This document shows positions 1 through 9,146 of a stretch of 34,430 nucleotides of DNA, in pieces. Below the pieces are notes generated by a model. It was given only the letters and a program-made list of their open reading frames with translations, ran no database searches and was not told the DNA's origin. Location of the stretch: NCBI GenBank assembly GCA_020846535.1, contig JADLDR010000023.1:1-34430 (forward strand). Direction: 5' to 3'. This DNA is from Armatimonadota bacterium (GTDB lineage Bacteria; Armatimonadota; JADLDR01). The stretch's first letter is position 1, and the number at the start of each line of letters is the position of its first letter. Made by a program: the position numbers and the translations under genes.

Positions 1-746
1 TCCGTATGGGCAAAGCCGGTCGTTCCGAGGCAAAAGTGAACCTGTTCGGTATCCTTTTCCACCAGGGTTTCCCGGTCGGAAGGGATCGGGGGATCCTCCA
101 CCCTCTCCGCGGAAGCGCAGGGCATCTCCCCGAAGACCCGTTCGATCAGGGGCAGCAGTTCGTCCCGTTCGAAGTTCCCGGCGACGGAAAGAATCGTCCG
201 GTCGGTGGTATAGTGCCGGGCCATATAGCCGCGCAGGTCGTCCCGGGTCAACCCTTCGACCGACTGCGGGGTTCCGATGACGGGCCTGCCCAGGGGGTGG
301 TTCCGCCAGAGAGACCCGGCGAAAAGGTCGTGTACCATATCGTCCGGGGAGTCCTCGTACCGCTTGATCTCATCCAGGACGACGTTTTTCTCACGCTGCA
401 ATTCCTCTTCGGGCAGGGCCGAATGGAGGAGCATATCCCCGATGATGTCGACGGCCACGGGCAGATATTCGCTGAGGGCGCGGGCATAATAGCAGGTATG
501 CTCTTTATCGGTGAAGGCGTTCATATCGCCCCCGATAGCATCCATCTCCTCGGCCAGTTGCGCCGCCGTGCGCCGACTTGTTCCCTTGAACATCATATGC
601 TCGATAAAATGGGAGATGCCGCCGGCCGATTCCTCCTCATGACGGGAGCCGCACCCGACCCACGCGCCCACCGCCACCGACTGCACGTGGGTGATCCGCT
701 CGCTCATCACCTTCATTCCGTTCGGGAGAACATCTTTTTGAATCAT
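1..746 (-). CDS. M16 family zinc metallopeptidase (processing-peptidase-like), 3' end outside the window
   Basis: The first 248 residues can be read from ATG at 746, preceded by GGAGG about 7 nt upstream; the rest lies beyond the left edge. The inverted zinc motif HFIEH is at residues 46-50, with the expected downstream glutamate ligand at about E126 in VVLDEIK, so the N-terminal catalytic half is intact. The family (MPP/PqqL/YmxG type) cleaves peptides in a clamshell chamber. In Firmicutes an M16 gene (mlpA/ymxG) also follows pnp, so the position supports orthology. No signal peptide is visible, so the product is probably cytoplasmic. The substrate cannot be inferred. Confidence 0.93.
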   Translation of the reverse strand, partial: MIQKDVLPNGMKVMSERITHVQSVAVGAWVGCGSRHEEESAGGISHFIEHMMFKGTSRRTAAQLAEEMDAIGGDMNAFTDKEHTCYYARALSEYLPVAVDIIGDMLLHSALPEEELQREKNVVLDEIKRYEDSPDDMVHDLFAGSLWRNHPLGRPVIGTPQSVEGLTRDDLRGYMARHYTTDRTILSVAGNFERDELLPLIERVFGEMPCASAERVEDPPIPSDRETLVEKDTEQVHFCLGTTGFAHT

Positions 747-763
747 CAACCACCTCCAGGGGG

Positions 764-852
764 CCGAGGGCCTCGGAGCCTTTTATTTGCCCAGATACAG
801 CAAAGGCGCACACAAGGGGCGGAAGCTTTCACCCCGCCTTTGGTGCGCCCTT
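764..852. repeat. Intergenic palindromes between pnp and the M16 gene
   Basis: Two dyads occupy the 133-nt gap. The larger (802-852) has outer arms AAGGCGCAC and GTGCGCCCTT with further pairing inward around an AAGCTTTC loop. The smaller (764-776) is CCGAGG-G-CCTCGG. In the transcribed (minus) direction the large hairpin is followed by TTTGCTG, only a weak U-tract. It could be a weak terminator, an mRNA-end stabiliser or a REP-like repeat. Its outer arms match the hairpin at 10549-10572 in the nusA leader. Confidence 0.6.
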
Positions 853-879
853 GCCGATTTTATAAGCAGACGCCGCTAT

Positions 880-3075
880 TTATGTGCGCTTCGGGCGGAA
901 TCGCCCCTCCGGTTCGCGTTCTCGGCTGCGGCCACCGCCGCCCGGGCCGAAGCCGCCGCCCGGCCTGCCGCCCCGGTCCGGCCCGCCCCGGCGTCCCCCG
1001 TCTCCGCCCGGCGCGGCGGACGGAAAGCTGGGGGAGCTGAGGTTGACGCGGCCTTGGGAGTCGATTTCCTCCACCTTGACCATGACTTCATCGCCGAGTT
1101 TGAACATATCCTCGGGCCGTGCGCCTCCGGCGACCCGGAGCAGCCCGTCCTTGCCCGGCAGCACCTCGATGAAAGCGCCGAAGGACGCGATCCGGACGAC
1201 CTTCCCCAGATAGGTTTCCCCGATCTTCACATCCCGGGTAATATCATCGATGATCTTACGGGCACGCTCCCCGGCCTCGGCATCGACGGCGGCGATGTAA
1301 ACCTTGCCGTTCTGCTCGATATCGATCCTCGCGCCCGTGTCGGCGGTGATCTTCTTGATGATCTTCCCGCCGGGGCCGATGACATCCCCTATCTTATCCG
1401 GGTGAATCTCCAGGACGAAGATGCGCGGCGCGTAGGGAGACATCTCCTCACGGGCCTGGGGAATCGCTTCCAGAATTTTATCCAGGATGTAGAGCCGCGC
1501 CCCCCGCGCCTGCTCGACCGCCTTCCCGAGGATCTCCCCCGAGATGCCCAGTACCTTCGTATCGAGCTGCAAGGCCGTTACACCGTCCCGGGTTCCAGCC
1601 ACCTTGAAGTCCATGTCCCCTGAGAAATCTTCCATGCCCTGGATATCGGTCAGAACCGCGTAGCGGTCGCCGTCCGTCATGAGGCCCATGGCGATGCCGG
1701 CCACCGGCGCTTTGATCCGGACGCCCGCATCCATCAGGGAGAGGGTACTGGCGCAGACGCTTGCCATGGAGGTGGAGCCGTTGGATTCGAGTACTTCGGA
1801 GACCAGGCGGAGGGTATAGGGGAACTCCTCTTCCAGGGGAATCATGCGGACCAGGGCGCGTTCGGCGAGAGTGCCGTGCCCGATCTCGCGTCGGCCCGGC
1901 CCTCGCATGGGGCGGGCCTCCCCGACGCTGAAGGGAGGGAAGTTATATTGATGCATGTACCGCTTGCTCTCTTCGGTCTCCAGATTGTCCAGGATCTGGG
2001 CCTGATCGAGCGTTCCCAGGGTGGTGACGGTCAGCACCTGCGTCTGGCCGCGGGTGAAGAGGCCCGACCCGTGTACCCGGGGCAGCAGGCCGACCTCGCA
2101 GGTGATTTTGCGGATTTCGTCCACCCCGCGCCCGTCGGGACGCCTGCCTTCATTGAGAATCAGGCTGCGGAGTTCTTCCTTGACGACCTTTTCCACCGCG
2201 TTTCCGAGGTCGGCTTCCTGGTCGGGGAACTGATCGGCCAGCTTGGCGACGATCTCTTCCTTCAGGAGCGTGATGCCCGATTCGCGGGCGGCCTTATCCG
2301 GCTGCTGGAGAGCGTCCCGGATCTCGGAGGCAGAAGAGTCCCGGACGGCCTGAAGGATATCCGCATTGACCCTGTAGATCACCGGTTCCATTTTCGGAAC
2401 GCCGAACTCGGAGACCAGTCCCTCCTGGGCCGCAACCAGTTGATCGATCAGAGGCTGGGCGAAGCGGATCGCTTCGATAATGACCGACTCGGGAACCTGG
2501 TCGGCCCCGGCCTCTACCATATCGATCCCGGCCTTCGTGCCTGAGACAACCAGGTCCAGGTCGCTTTTCGCCAGGTCTTCGAAGTTCGGGTTTACGATGA
2601 ACTGCCCGTCCAGACGCCCGATCCGGACGGAGCCGACCGGCCCGGCGAAGGGGATTTTGGAGAGACAGAGGGCCAGCGACGCGCCCACCACCGCCAAAAC
2701 GTCCGGGTAGTTGTGGTCCACTGACAGCGGTATGGCGATCACCTGCACATCATTTCGCATCCCGGAAGGGAAAAGGGGCCGGATCGAGCGGTCAACCAGG
2801 CGTCCGGTGACGATGCCGCGGTCGCTGGGCTTGCCCTCTCGCTTGGGAAAGCTGCCGGGAATCTTGCCGACAGCGTAAAGGCGCTCTTCATAGTCACAGG
2901 TCAGCGGGAAGAAGTCCATGCCTTCTCTCAAAGCCTCGCTGACGGTGGCGGTTACCAGAACGATTGTTTCATCCATCCGTACGACAGCAGCGCCACTGGC
3001 TTGCTTGGCAACCTTGGCCGGGCCAATGGTGATATGTCGTCCGTTGAGTATCACCTCAACTTCTTTCTCGAACAT
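880..3075 (-). CDS. pnp: Polyribonucleotide nucleotidyltransferase (PNPase)
   Basis: 731-residue phosphorolytic 3'-5' exoribonuclease that forms a ring trimer and degrades mRNA. Two RNase PH-like halves flank a helical linker. The second core carries the conserved FPPFSVGE and GPGRREIGHG segments and a DFKVAGTRDGVTALQLD stretch with catalytic acidic residues. A KH domain with IGPGGKIIKKI follows, then an S1 domain at about 619-684. The S1 domain is odd: after GKDGLL it lacks the usual HIS motif and the segment to LGDEV is about 5 residues shorter than normal. Residues 685-731 form a Gly/Arg-rich, RGG-like disordered tail. The start is ATG at 3075 with an upstream GAGGAG. It lies 101 nt after rpsO, the classic rpsO-pnp pair. 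Confidence 0.98.
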   Translation of the reverse strand: MFEKEVEVILNGRHITIGPAKVAKQASGAAVVRMDETIVLVTATVSEALREGMDFFPLTCDYEERLYAVGKIPGSFPKREGKPSDRGIVTGRLVDRSIRPLFPSGMRNDVQVIAIPLSVDHNYPDVLAVVGASLALCLSKIPFAGPVGSVRIGRLDGQFIVNPNFEDLAKSDLDLVVSGTKAGIDMVEAGADQVPESVIIEAIRFAQPLIDQLVAAQEGLVSEFGVPKMEPVIYRVNADILQAVRDSSASEIRDALQQPDKAARESGITLLKEEIVAKLADQFPDQEADLGNAVEKVVKEELRSLILNEGRRPDGRGVDEIRKITCEVGLLPRVHGSGLFTRGQTQVLTVTTLGTLDQAQILDNLETEESKRYMHQYNFPPFSVGEARPMRGPGRREIGHGTLAERALVRMIPLEEEFPYTLRLVSEVLESNGSTSMASVCASTLSLMDAGVRIKAPVAGIAMGLMTDGDRYAVLTDIQGMEDFSGDMDFKVAGTRDGVTALQLDTKVLGISGEILGKAVEQARGARLYILDKILEAIPQAREEMSPYAPRIFVLEIHPDKIGDVIGPGGKIIKKITADTGARIDIEQNGKVYIAAVDAEAGERARKIIDDITRDVKIGETYLGKVVRIASFGAFIEVLPGKDGLLRVAGGARPEDMFKLGDEVMVKVEEIDSQGRVNLSSPSFPSAAPGGDGGRRGGPDRGGRPGGGFGPGGGGRSREREPEGRFRPKRT

Positions 3076-3176
3076 GTAGTTTTTTTTCTCCTCATTCCCG
3101 GTGGCCGCTGCTGCGGTTTCCCGGATTCGGGCGGAACGCGCCGCCCCTGCTGTGGCGCGAAAAGCCGCGCTCCGGC

Positions 3177-3461
3177 TCAGCGCCTGCTGCGGATGCCGCG
3201 GATGCCGAGTCGACCGATCAGTTCCCGGTATCGCTCGATATCCTTGTTGCTCAGGTAGGTCAGCAGCCGGTTGCGGCGACCGATCATGATGAGCAGGCCG
3301 CGCCGGGAATGATGATCCTTTTTATGCTCTTTCAAGTGCTCGCTGAGCTGATTGATTCGGGTCGACAGAAGAGCGATCTGCACTTCCGGCGAGCCGGTAT
3401 CGACTTCGTGGGTTTTATACTCGGTAATGATCCCACTTTTTGCTTCGGTGGTCAACGCCAT
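3177..3461 (-). CDS. rpsO: 30S ribosomal protein S15
   Basis: 94 residues (family usually about 89). It shows the conserved [12 protein letters not shown] and [12 protein letters not shown] segments, the S15 helical core that binds the 16S central-domain three-way junction. The start is ATG at 3461; AGGAGG lies slightly far upstream. Reading could extend further upstream, but that would run into the promoter, so the short form is right. A strong promoter lies directly upstream, so rpsO-pnp can be transcribed independently of ribF. In other bacteria S15 represses its own mRNA; the roughly 30-nt leader here is too short for me to recognise such a structure. Confidence 0.98.
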   Translation of the reverse strand: MALTTEAKSGIITEYKTHEVDTGSPEVQIALLSTRINQLSEHLKEHKKDHHSRRGLLIMIGRRNRLLTYLSNKDIERYRELIGRLGIRGIRSRR

Positions 3462-3496
3462 TTTTAGATAGTCTCCTCCTGAATCTCTATAGAAAA

Positions 3497-3526
3497 ATTG
3501 TAACACAATCGCTTCCCCATTGTCAA
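3497..3526 (-). promoter_or_regulatory. Sigma-A/sigma-70 type promoter for rpsO-pnp
   Basis: On the minus strand a perfect TTGACA (3521-3526) is separated by 18 nt from TACAAT (3497-3502; 5/6 match to TATAAT). It sits in an AT-rich island inside otherwise GC-rich DNA and ends about 36 nt before the rpsO start codon. This is the clearest promoter in the window. Confidence 0.85.
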
Positions 3527-3573
3527 CTTTACGGGAAACGTATAAGGGTTGAGAGAAAGAGCGACCCGGAAGG

Positions 3574-4527
3574 TCACCTTCCCGCGCCGGGATCCTGAAC
3601 CGCTTCGCTCCGGAGCGCCGACTCCACATCCTCCCGGAGTTGAGAGATCAATGCCTCCAGGCTGCTGAATTTGCGCTCATCCCGAAGCCGTCTCAGGAAA
3701 AACAGGGTGATCGCCTCATCGTAGAGCATATCCTGAAAGCCCGCAATATGGGTTTCGACGGTCAGGATGCGCTCATCGGAAACGGTGGGGCGGTAGCCCA
3801 CGTTGGTCACGCTTCGCCTCTTCTGGCCGCGTGCCAGGGTTTCCGTCACATAAACGCCGCGGCCCGGAAGGGCCTGTCGGGGCAGGGCGGCGAGGTTGGC
3901 GGTCGGAAAGCCGATGGTTCGCCCCAACTGCCGTCCTCGGGCGACCGTTCCGTGCAGCCGGAAGGGGCGGGTCAGGAGGCGGTCGGCCTCTTCGATCTGG
4001 CCTTCGGCCAGGAGCGCCCGGATGCGCGTGCTGCTGACCGGCAGCCCGTCTTCGAGCAGAGGGGCAACCGACAGCACATCGAATCCCAGCCCGGCGCGGC
4101 GGGCTTCCAGATAATCCAGATCGCCGCGCCTGTCCTTGCCGAAATGGAAGCGCGTCCCGGCCACGATGCGGCGCATGGCAAGCCTGCGGCAGAGAACATC
4201 TTCGAGGAAGCTTTCGGCGGTCATATCGGCGGTCCGGCGGTCGAAGGGCAGCACCAGAACGGCATCCGCCCCGGTTTCCGCGATCCAGTCCAGCCGGTCC
4301 TCCAGGGTGGCGATGCGGAGCGGGGCGCGTTCGGGTGCTATCGTCTCCAGAGGGTGGCGGTCGAAAGTCACGATAAAGCTCTCGGCCTCCAGTTCCGCCG
4401 CCGACCGGCGGCATTCGCCGATCACCTTCTGGTGGCCCAGATGCACGCCGTCGAAAACCCCGATGCTGACCACCGATCCGACCTCCGGGGGCGGGTCGAT
4501 CTCCTCAAGCCGCCGAAAAACTCTCAT
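3574..4527 (-). CDS. ribF: Bifunctional riboflavin kinase / FMN adenylyltransferase (FAD synthetase)
   Basis: 317 residues that convert riboflavin to FMN and FMN to FAD. The N-terminal nucleotidyltransferase domain has [16 protein letters not shown] (HxGH-type motif), VTFDRHP and the VSSTRIR signature. The C-terminal kinase domain begins near [11 protein letters not shown], the metal/ATP-binding GxPTAN motif. The ATG at 4527 overlaps the truB stop in an ATGA junction, which fixes the start and suggests translational coupling. A 15-nt palindrome (3568-3582, GGAAGGT-C-ACCTTCC) spans the stop codon. The truB-ribF-rpsO order is common in many phyla. This is the only cofactor-biosynthesis gene in the cluster. 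Confidence 0.97.
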   Translation of the reverse strand: MRVFRRLEEIDPPPEVGSVVSIGVFDGVHLGHQKVIGECRRSAAELEAESFIVTFDRHPLETIAPERAPLRIATLEDRLDWIAETGADAVLVLPFDRRTADMTAESFLEDVLCRRLAMRRIVAGTRFHFGKDRRGDLDYLEARRAGLGFDVLSVAPLLEDGLPVSSTRIRALLAEGQIEEADRLLTRPFRLHGTVARGRQLGRTIGFPTANLAALPRQALPGRGVYVTETLARGQKRRSVTNVGYRPTVSDERILTVETHIAGFQDMLYDEAITLFFLRRLRDERKFSSLEALISQLREDVESALRSEAVQDPGAGR

Positions 4528-5426
4528 GAGGCCGCCTCGCCAGCCAGCACCTTGCGGGGACGAAAGATTCGCCCCTCCTCGGTCGCGGCAATCGCCCCAA
4601 TCGCCAGCGCCCGGCCCTGCTTGTCGAGCGCCAGCGCCGCAGGGCAGGGGCCGGGATAATCCACTGAAACCACACTCCCGCAGCGAACCCGCGCCGCCTC
4701 CGCAGCCGCCAGGCCGAACCGGGGTAGATCGGACAGCGCGGTCTCGATGCTCAGGAAACTCGCGCCCCACTCGCCCGCTCCGGGCAGGGAATCCGCAGGA
4801 AAGCTGTCCTCCAGCCGGAAAATGCCCACTCGCTCCCTGGTAAGAGCGGTCAGATGCGCTCCGACCTCAAGCCTTTCGCCGATATCGGCGACCAGAGTTC
4901 GGATATAGGTTCCTTTAGAACAGGTGATCTCGAACACGGCGGACGGCTCCTCGCCGGGGGAGAAAGCGATCATCTCCAGGCAGGCGATGCGGACAGGGCG
5001 GGGGGGCCGATCCACCTCCACACCGGCCCGGGCCAGTTCGTAAAGCCTGCGGCCCTCATGCTTCAGGGCGGAGGCCATGGGGGGGATTTGCAGGAGGTCG
5101 CCCCGGAATTCGGGAAGAACCGAGAGGACGGCTTCGGCGGTCAGAGGGGAGGCGTCCCGGCGCAGGAGGGGCCGGCCTTCGGCATCCTGCGTATCGGTGG
5201 TCAGCCCGAAAAGGGCCTGCGCCCGGTAGGACTTGTCGCTGCCGGAGAGATACTCCACGATCCGGGTCGCCGCACCGATGCAGACCGGCAGGACGCCGGT
5301 TGCCATCGGGTCCAGAGTTCCCGCATGGCCCGCCTTTTTCACGCCCAGCGTTCTTCGCACCCGGACTACCGCATCGTGGGAGGTAATGCCCTTCGGTTTG
5401 TCGAGGTTCAGCACGCCGTCTCTCAT
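4524..5426 (-). CDS. truB: tRNA pseudouridine(55) synthase
   Basis: 300 residues that isomerise U55 in the T-loop of tRNAs. The family opening NLDKPKGITSHDAV leads to the catalytic loop GHAGTLDPMATGVL with nucleophile D39. KSYRAQALFGLTTDTQDAEG and CSKGTYIRTLVADIG are further family motifs. The C-terminal part (about 235-300) reads like a PUA-like RNA-binding module, though diverged. The start at 5426 overlaps the nrnA stop by 4 nt (ATGA), and the stop overlaps the ribF start in the same way. Longer upstream reading is in the wrong frame within nrnA. Confidence 0.97.
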   Translation of the reverse strand: MRDGVLNLDKPKGITSHDAVVRVRRTLGVKKAGHAGTLDPMATGVLPVCIGAATRIVEYLSGSDKSYRAQALFGLTTDTQDAEGRPLLRRDASPLTAEAVLSVLPEFRGDLLQIPPMASALKHEGRRLYELARAGVEVDRPPRPVRIACLEMIAFSPGEEPSAVFEITCSKGTYIRTLVADIGERLEVGAHLTALTRERVGIFRLEDSFPADSLPGAGEWGASFLSIETALSDLPRFGLAAAEAARVRCGSVVSVDYPGPCPAALALDKQGRALAIGAIAATEEGRIFRPRKVLAGEAAS

Positions 5427-6406
5427 GGGAGGGCCTGCGCGAGGCTTTCCAGGCAGGCGATGAGTTCGGCTTCCGCGCGGTCGAGCGGCCCTGGCAGGGT
5501 GCAGCCTGCCGCCATCCGGTGCCCGCCCCCGCCGAATTTCCGGGCGATCTCCTGGGCGTCCAGGCGGCCTGCCGTGCGAAGGCTTACCCGCACATCGCCC
5601 TTGAGGGTTTCCCGCATCAAAACCGCCGCTTCCGCAGTGGCAACAGTGGTGAGATGGTTGACGATTCCCTCGGTCTCTTCCTCTTTGGCCCCGGCCTCCT
5701 CGAAATCCCTGCGAGAAACGACCGCCCAGACGACCTTTCCCCGGCAAGACTGCCGGCAGCGGGCCAGCACCAGCCCCAGGAGCTTCACCGTGGAGAAGGG
5801 CCTCCGCTCGTAGACCTCTTTGAAGATCGGCCCCGGATGCGCCCCGGCTTCGGCCAGCGTTTCCGCGATAGCGAAGGTGCGGGGACGGACATTAGAGAAC
5901 CGGAAGGAACCGGTATCGGTCAGGATGCCGGTCATCAGGTGAGTCGCGATCTCAACATCCAGCGGAACCTTCAATGCCTTCAGCACATCGAACACGATCT
6001 CCGCCGTGGCCGCCGCCGAGGTGTCGCAGGCTCTCAGGTCGACCATCCCCTCCTCCGCCGAAGAGACGTGATGATCGATCACGGCGTACAGGGGAGCCTG
6101 CCGCGCCGCCGGGCCGAACGCCCCCAGGCGCTCGAATCCGTCCACATCTACCGCGGCCACAAGGTCGTACTCCGCGCCGGGCTGCGGTTCTTTCAGCACT
6201 CGCTCGCGTTCGGGCAGAAAGCGGTAGATATCGGGCACGCCGTCCGAGCTGCCCACATCGGCCCGCTTGCCCAGGAGCCGGGCGGCCCGAGCCAGGGCCA
6301 TCGCCGAGCCGAGGGTGTCGCCATCCGGGTTGACGTGGCAGCAAAAGAGGAGGCTTCGAGCATTCAGGAGGGCGTCAGCGATCCGGGCTATCGGGCGTCT
6401 CTTCAA
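5423..6406 (-). CDS. nrnA: DHH/DHHA1 phosphoesterase, NrnA-type oligoribonuclease / pAp phosphatase
   Basis: 327 residues. DHH domain motifs are HVNPDGDTLGS (about 24-34), a VDVDGFERLG acidic motif, IDHH and TGILTDTGSFRFSNV. The C-terminal DHHA1 domain carries FGGGGHRMAAG. NrnA/YtqI enzymes degrade nano-RNAs, the end products of PNPase and other RNases, and dephosphorylate pAp, which suits this RNA-decay cluster. The start is TTG at 6406, 32 nt inside rbfA, with AGGA upstream. No ATG or GTG lies nearer to the conserved region. The motif usually read as D-x-x-D/DLxRLG appears here as DVDGFERLG, a mild variation. Confidence 0.93.
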   Translation of the reverse strand: MKRRPIARIADALLNARSLLFCCHVNPDGDTLGSAMALARAARLLGKRADVGSSDGVPDIYRFLPERERVLKEPQPGAEYDLVAAVDVDGFERLGAFGPAARQAPLYAVIDHHVSSAEEGMVDLRACDTSAAATAEIVFDVLKALKVPLDVEIATHLMTGILTDTGSFRFSNVRPRTFAIAETLAEAGAHPGPIFKEVYERRPFSTVKLLGLVLARCRQSCRGKVVWAVVSRRDFEEAGAKEEETEGIVNHLTTVATAEAAVLMRETLKGDVRVSLRTAGRLDAQEIARKFGGGGHRMAAGCTLPGPLDRAEAELIACLESLAQALP

Positions 6407-6752
6407 CCGGGGTTTCCTTTTCGATGTCCCGCAGGAGTTCGGCGATCTTCATACTGTGGTCCACCGCGGTATCGACCACAAAGACCAATTCGGGAATCAG
6501 GCGCAGGCGCAGGTAGCGGCCCACCGCAGAGCGGACGAATTTGGTGGCGCTCTGCAAGGCGGCCCGGCTCTGCTCTTTTTGCTCCTCGGAGCCGAAAATG
6601 CTCACATAGATTTTGGCATGCTGGTAGTCGCGCGAGACTTCCGCATCGGTGACGGTCACAAAGCCCAAGCGCGGGTCTTTGATTTCCTCCCGCAGCACCC
6701 GGCTGACCTCCTCTTTGAGAAACTCTCTCAATTTTTCCTGACGCAGATTCAT
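6375..6752 (-). CDS. rbfA: 30S ribosome-binding factor A
   Basis: 125 residues, KH-like fold. It assists late 30S maturation at the 16S 5' end (helix 1). Recognised by KDPRLGFVTVTDAEVSRDYQHAKIYVSI and the later IPELVFVVDTAVDHSMKIAELL segment. The start is ATG at 6752, sharing one base with the DUF503 stop (TAATG). The C-terminal 12 or so residues are acidic and proline-rich and overlap the nrnA start by 32 nt. The infB-rbfA-truB neighbourhood is widely conserved. Confidence 0.96.
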   Translation of the reverse strand: MNLRQEKLREFLKEEVSRVLREEIKDPRLGFVTVTDAEVSRDYQHAKIYVSIFGSEEQKEQSRAALQSATKFVRSAVGRYLRLRLIPELVFVVDTAVDHSMKIAELLRDIEKETPVEETPDSPDR

Positions 6753-7033
6753 TAAAGCATCTCCACATCCCAGCTCAGCACCTCCACACGGGGATCGGCT
6801 TCCAGTGCCCCCACCGCTTTGGCGAGCATCCGATGGGCAAACGCCGGGTCGTTGGTCACACAGGCCATTCCCAGCACCGCCCTCTGCCACAAATCCTGAT
6901 CCGCCACCTCCGCCACCGAAAGGTTAGACTTGTTACGGATCGTTTCCACCGCACTCTTGATCACCTGCCGCTTGTCCTTGAGCGACTGGCTAGCCGGTAT
7001 CAAAAGATCCACTGTGCATGAACCGATGACCAT
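6752..7033 (-). CDS. DUF503 (YlxP-like) small protein
   Basis: 93 residues starting MVIGSCTVDLLIPASQSLKDKR, the typical DUF503 opening, and ending with a beta-rich VEVLSWDVEML. Such genes sit between infB and rbfA in Firmicutes and related groups. YlxP has been linked to ribosome maturation, but its precise activity is not established. ATG at 7033 matches the family start; an upstream in-frame TTG at 7057 would add residues encoded by a palindrome and is unlikely. I see no convincing Shine-Dalgarno sequence; a 10-bp hairpin lies immediately upstream, so translation may depend on coupling to infB. Confidence 0.9.
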   Translation of the reverse strand: MVIGSCTVDLLIPASQSLKDKRQVIKSAVETIRNKSNLSVAEVADQDLWQRAVLGMACVTNDPAFAHRMLAKAVGALEADPRVEVLSWDVEML

Positions 7034-7045
7034 GATGTGATGGAA

Positions 7046-7070
7046 AGGGGCGAACAAATGGTTCGCCCCT
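7046..7070. repeat. REP-like hairpin between infB and the DUF503 gene
   Basis: Perfect 10-bp arms AGGGGCGAAC and GTTCGCCCCT around a 5-nt loop (aaatg). The same arms with a different loop recur at 14462-14486, showing a dispersed repeat rather than a gene-specific structure. In the transcribed direction it lies 3 nt after the infB stop codon and is followed by only TTTCC. Confidence 0.8.
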
Positions 7071-7073
7071 ATG

Positions 7074-9041
7074 TTACGCCGTCCGGACGGTTTCCTTGAC
7101 CTCGAAGGTTTCGATGATGTCTCCAGGCTGGAAGTCCGTGAAGTTATCGATAACGATGCCGCACTCGAAGCCAGCGTTCATCTCGCGCACATCGTCTTTC
7201 AGATGCTTGAGAGAGCTGATCTTGCCGGTATGGATCGCCTGCTTGTTTCTCAGGACGCGGGCGTCCGCATTGCGGATGATCTGGCCGTCGGAGACCATGC
7301 AGCCCGCCACCACGCCGCGGTTGGGCAGCCGGAAGAGCTGGCGTACCTCGGCATGGCCGGTCACCACCTCTTCGGTGATCGGGGAAAGCATCCCCATCAT
7401 GGCGGCCCGGATGTCGTTGGTCAGGTCGTAGATGATCCGGTAGAGTCGGATATCCACCTTCTCATCGTCGGCCATCTTCTTGATCTGCGGCTCCACCCGC
7501 ACATTGAACCCGATGATGATCGCATTGGAGGCGGAGGCCAGCAGCACATCGGACTCGCCGACATTCCCCACCCCTTCATGGATCACCTTCACCCGGATCT
7601 CCTCATGCTTGATCTGCTCGATGCTCTGTCGGACGGCTTCCAGCGAGCCGTGTACATCGGCCTTCAGGATCAGGTTGAGGTCTTTGATCTCCCCCTCCTG
7701 GATCTGCTTGTAGAGGTCGTCCAGGGTGATCCTCTGCGTGGAGGCCAGACGGCTTTCACGCCGGGCCTCGCTGCGGGAGAGGGCGATCTGCTTGGCGATC
7801 TTTTCATCGGGAACCACTTCCAGGTGGTCGCCGGCGTGCGGGACGTTCGACAGGCCGACGATCTCCGCCGGGGTGGCCGGGCTGGCCTTCACCATCTTGC
7901 GACCTCGGTCGTCCACCATCGCCTTGACCCGCCCGGAGGCGGCTCCGGCCACCACCGCATCGCCCACGCGCAGCGTTCCGGCCTGCACCAGCACGGTCGC
8001 CACAGGCCCGCGCCCGCGGTCCAGCTCCGCCTCGATGATGATCCCGACCGCCTTACCGTGCGGGTCAGCCTTCAGGTCCTGAACCTCGGCCACCAGCAGG
8101 ATGTATTCCAGCAGGTCGTCCAGACCGATCTGCTGCTTGGCCGAAAGCGGCACAGCGATCACATCGCCGCCCCACTCCTCCACCACTAGGTTATGCTCGG
8201 TCAACTGCTGCTTGATCCGGTCCGGGTTGGCCTCCGGCTTATCGATCTTGTTGATGGCGACGATGATCGGCACATTCGCGCTCTTGGCGTGGTTGATGGC
8301 CTCTATTGTCTGGGGCATCACCCCGTCGTCGGCGGCCACGACCAGGATGGCGATGTCCGTGGACTGCGCCCCCCGGGCGCGCATAGCGGTAAAAGCTTCG
8401 TGCCCCGGGGTGTCCAGAAAGGTAATCTTCTTTTTATTGTATTCGACCTGATAGGCCCCGATGTGCTGGGTGATCCCTCCGAATTCCTGTTCGGTGACAT
8501 GGCTCTTGCGGATGGCGTCCAGCAGGGTCGTTTTCCCGTGGTCGACGTGGCCCATGATGGTGACCACCGGCGGGCGGTGTACCTGGTTTCTGGAGCTTCG
8601 CGGCGGCTGAGCCATCAGCCGCTGCTCCTGCTTGGCCGACTTCTGGTGCGCCTCGAAGCCGAAGCGGGTCGACAGTTTGGCCGCCACATCGAAACCGATG
8701 GTCTGGTTTACGGTCGCCAAGATATTCATTTTCAGAAGGGTTTTCTGAAGGTTGGTCGGGTCGACCTTCAGCAGGCCGCCCAGTTCCCGGATGGTCAGCT
8801 CAGGCGGGATCTCGACGGTCTTTTTGGGGGCCGGAGGCGTAGCGGCGGGCGCTGCCGGGGCGGCTGCCTGGGCGCGTCCCACCTTCCGGGCCAAAAGGGT
8901 TCGCATCCTCTGCGCGGTCGCGGTATCGATCTCGGCGGACTGCCCTCTCACCTGGATGCCCAGGACGCCCAGAGCCGCTTGTAGCTCCGCAAAACTCATC
9001 CTCAATTCTTTCGCTAAATCCGACACTCGCACATTCGGCAT
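7074..9041 (-). CDS. infB: Translation initiation factor IF-2
   Basis: 655 residues. A GTPase that delivers initiator fMet-tRNA to the 30S and promotes subunit joining. Two IF2-N modules (about 3-52 and 78-128) are joined by an Ala/Pro linker. The G domain follows: GHVDHGKT (164-171), DTPGH (210-214), NKID (264-267). Domains II-IV run to the end, with [14 protein letters not shown] and the C-terminal fMet-tRNA-binding barrel. The N-terminal region is short compared with Gram-negative IF-2 of 850 or more residues. The start at ATG 9041 opens the IF2-N motif [13 protein letters not shown], preceded by GGAG; in-frame upstream codons would put the Shine-Dalgarno inside the gene. Confidence 0.98.
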   Translation of the reverse strand: MPNVRVSDLAKELRMSFAELQAALGVLGIQVRGQSAEIDTATAQRMRTLLARKVGRAQAAAPAAPAATPPAPKKTVEIPPELTIRELGGLLKVDPTNLQKTLLKMNILATVNQTIGFDVAAKLSTRFGFEAHQKSAKQEQRLMAQPPRSSRNQVHRPPVVTIMGHVDHGKTTLLDAIRKSHVTEQEFGGITQHIGAYQVEYNKKKITFLDTPGHEAFTAMRARGAQSTDIAILVVAADDGVMPQTIEAINHAKSANVPIIVAINKIDKPEANPDRIKQQLTEHNLVVEEWGGDVIAVPLSAKQQIGLDDLLEYILLVAEVQDLKADPHGKAVGIIIEAELDRGRGPVATVLVQAGTLRVGDAVVAGAASGRVKAMVDDRGRKMVKASPATPAEIVGLSNVPHAGDHLEVVPDEKIAKQIALSRSEARRESRLASTQRITLDDLYKQIQEGEIKDLNLILKADVHGSLEAVRQSIEQIKHEEIRVKVIHEGVGNVGESDVLLASASNAIIIGFNVRVEPQIKKMADDEKVDIRLYRIIYDLTNDIRAAMMGMLSPITEEVVTGHAEVRQLFRLPNRGVVAGCMVSDGQIIRNADARVLRNKQAIHTGKISSLKHLKDDVREMNAGFECGIVIDNFTDFQPGDIIETFEVKETVRTA

Positions 9042-9146
9042 ACTTTTGCTCCACCTCTCCTTTGCTTCCGTCACCACACCCAGGAGGGCATGGACAGGGG
9101 GCGCTGTCCGGGCCGTCCCTTCCCGGGGGCTATCCCGCACAGTCGC

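Noticed and set aside
3568..3582. Palindrome GGAAGGT-C-ACCTTCC at the ribF stop as a terminator
   Set aside because: One-nucleotide loop and no U-tract; more likely a coincidental or protein-binding dyad.
3640..4659. Long plus-strand reading frame (339 codons) opposite ribF/truB
   Set aside because: It is the antisense of two clearly recognised genes, as expected in GC-rich coding DNA; no Shine-Dalgarno or family resemblance.
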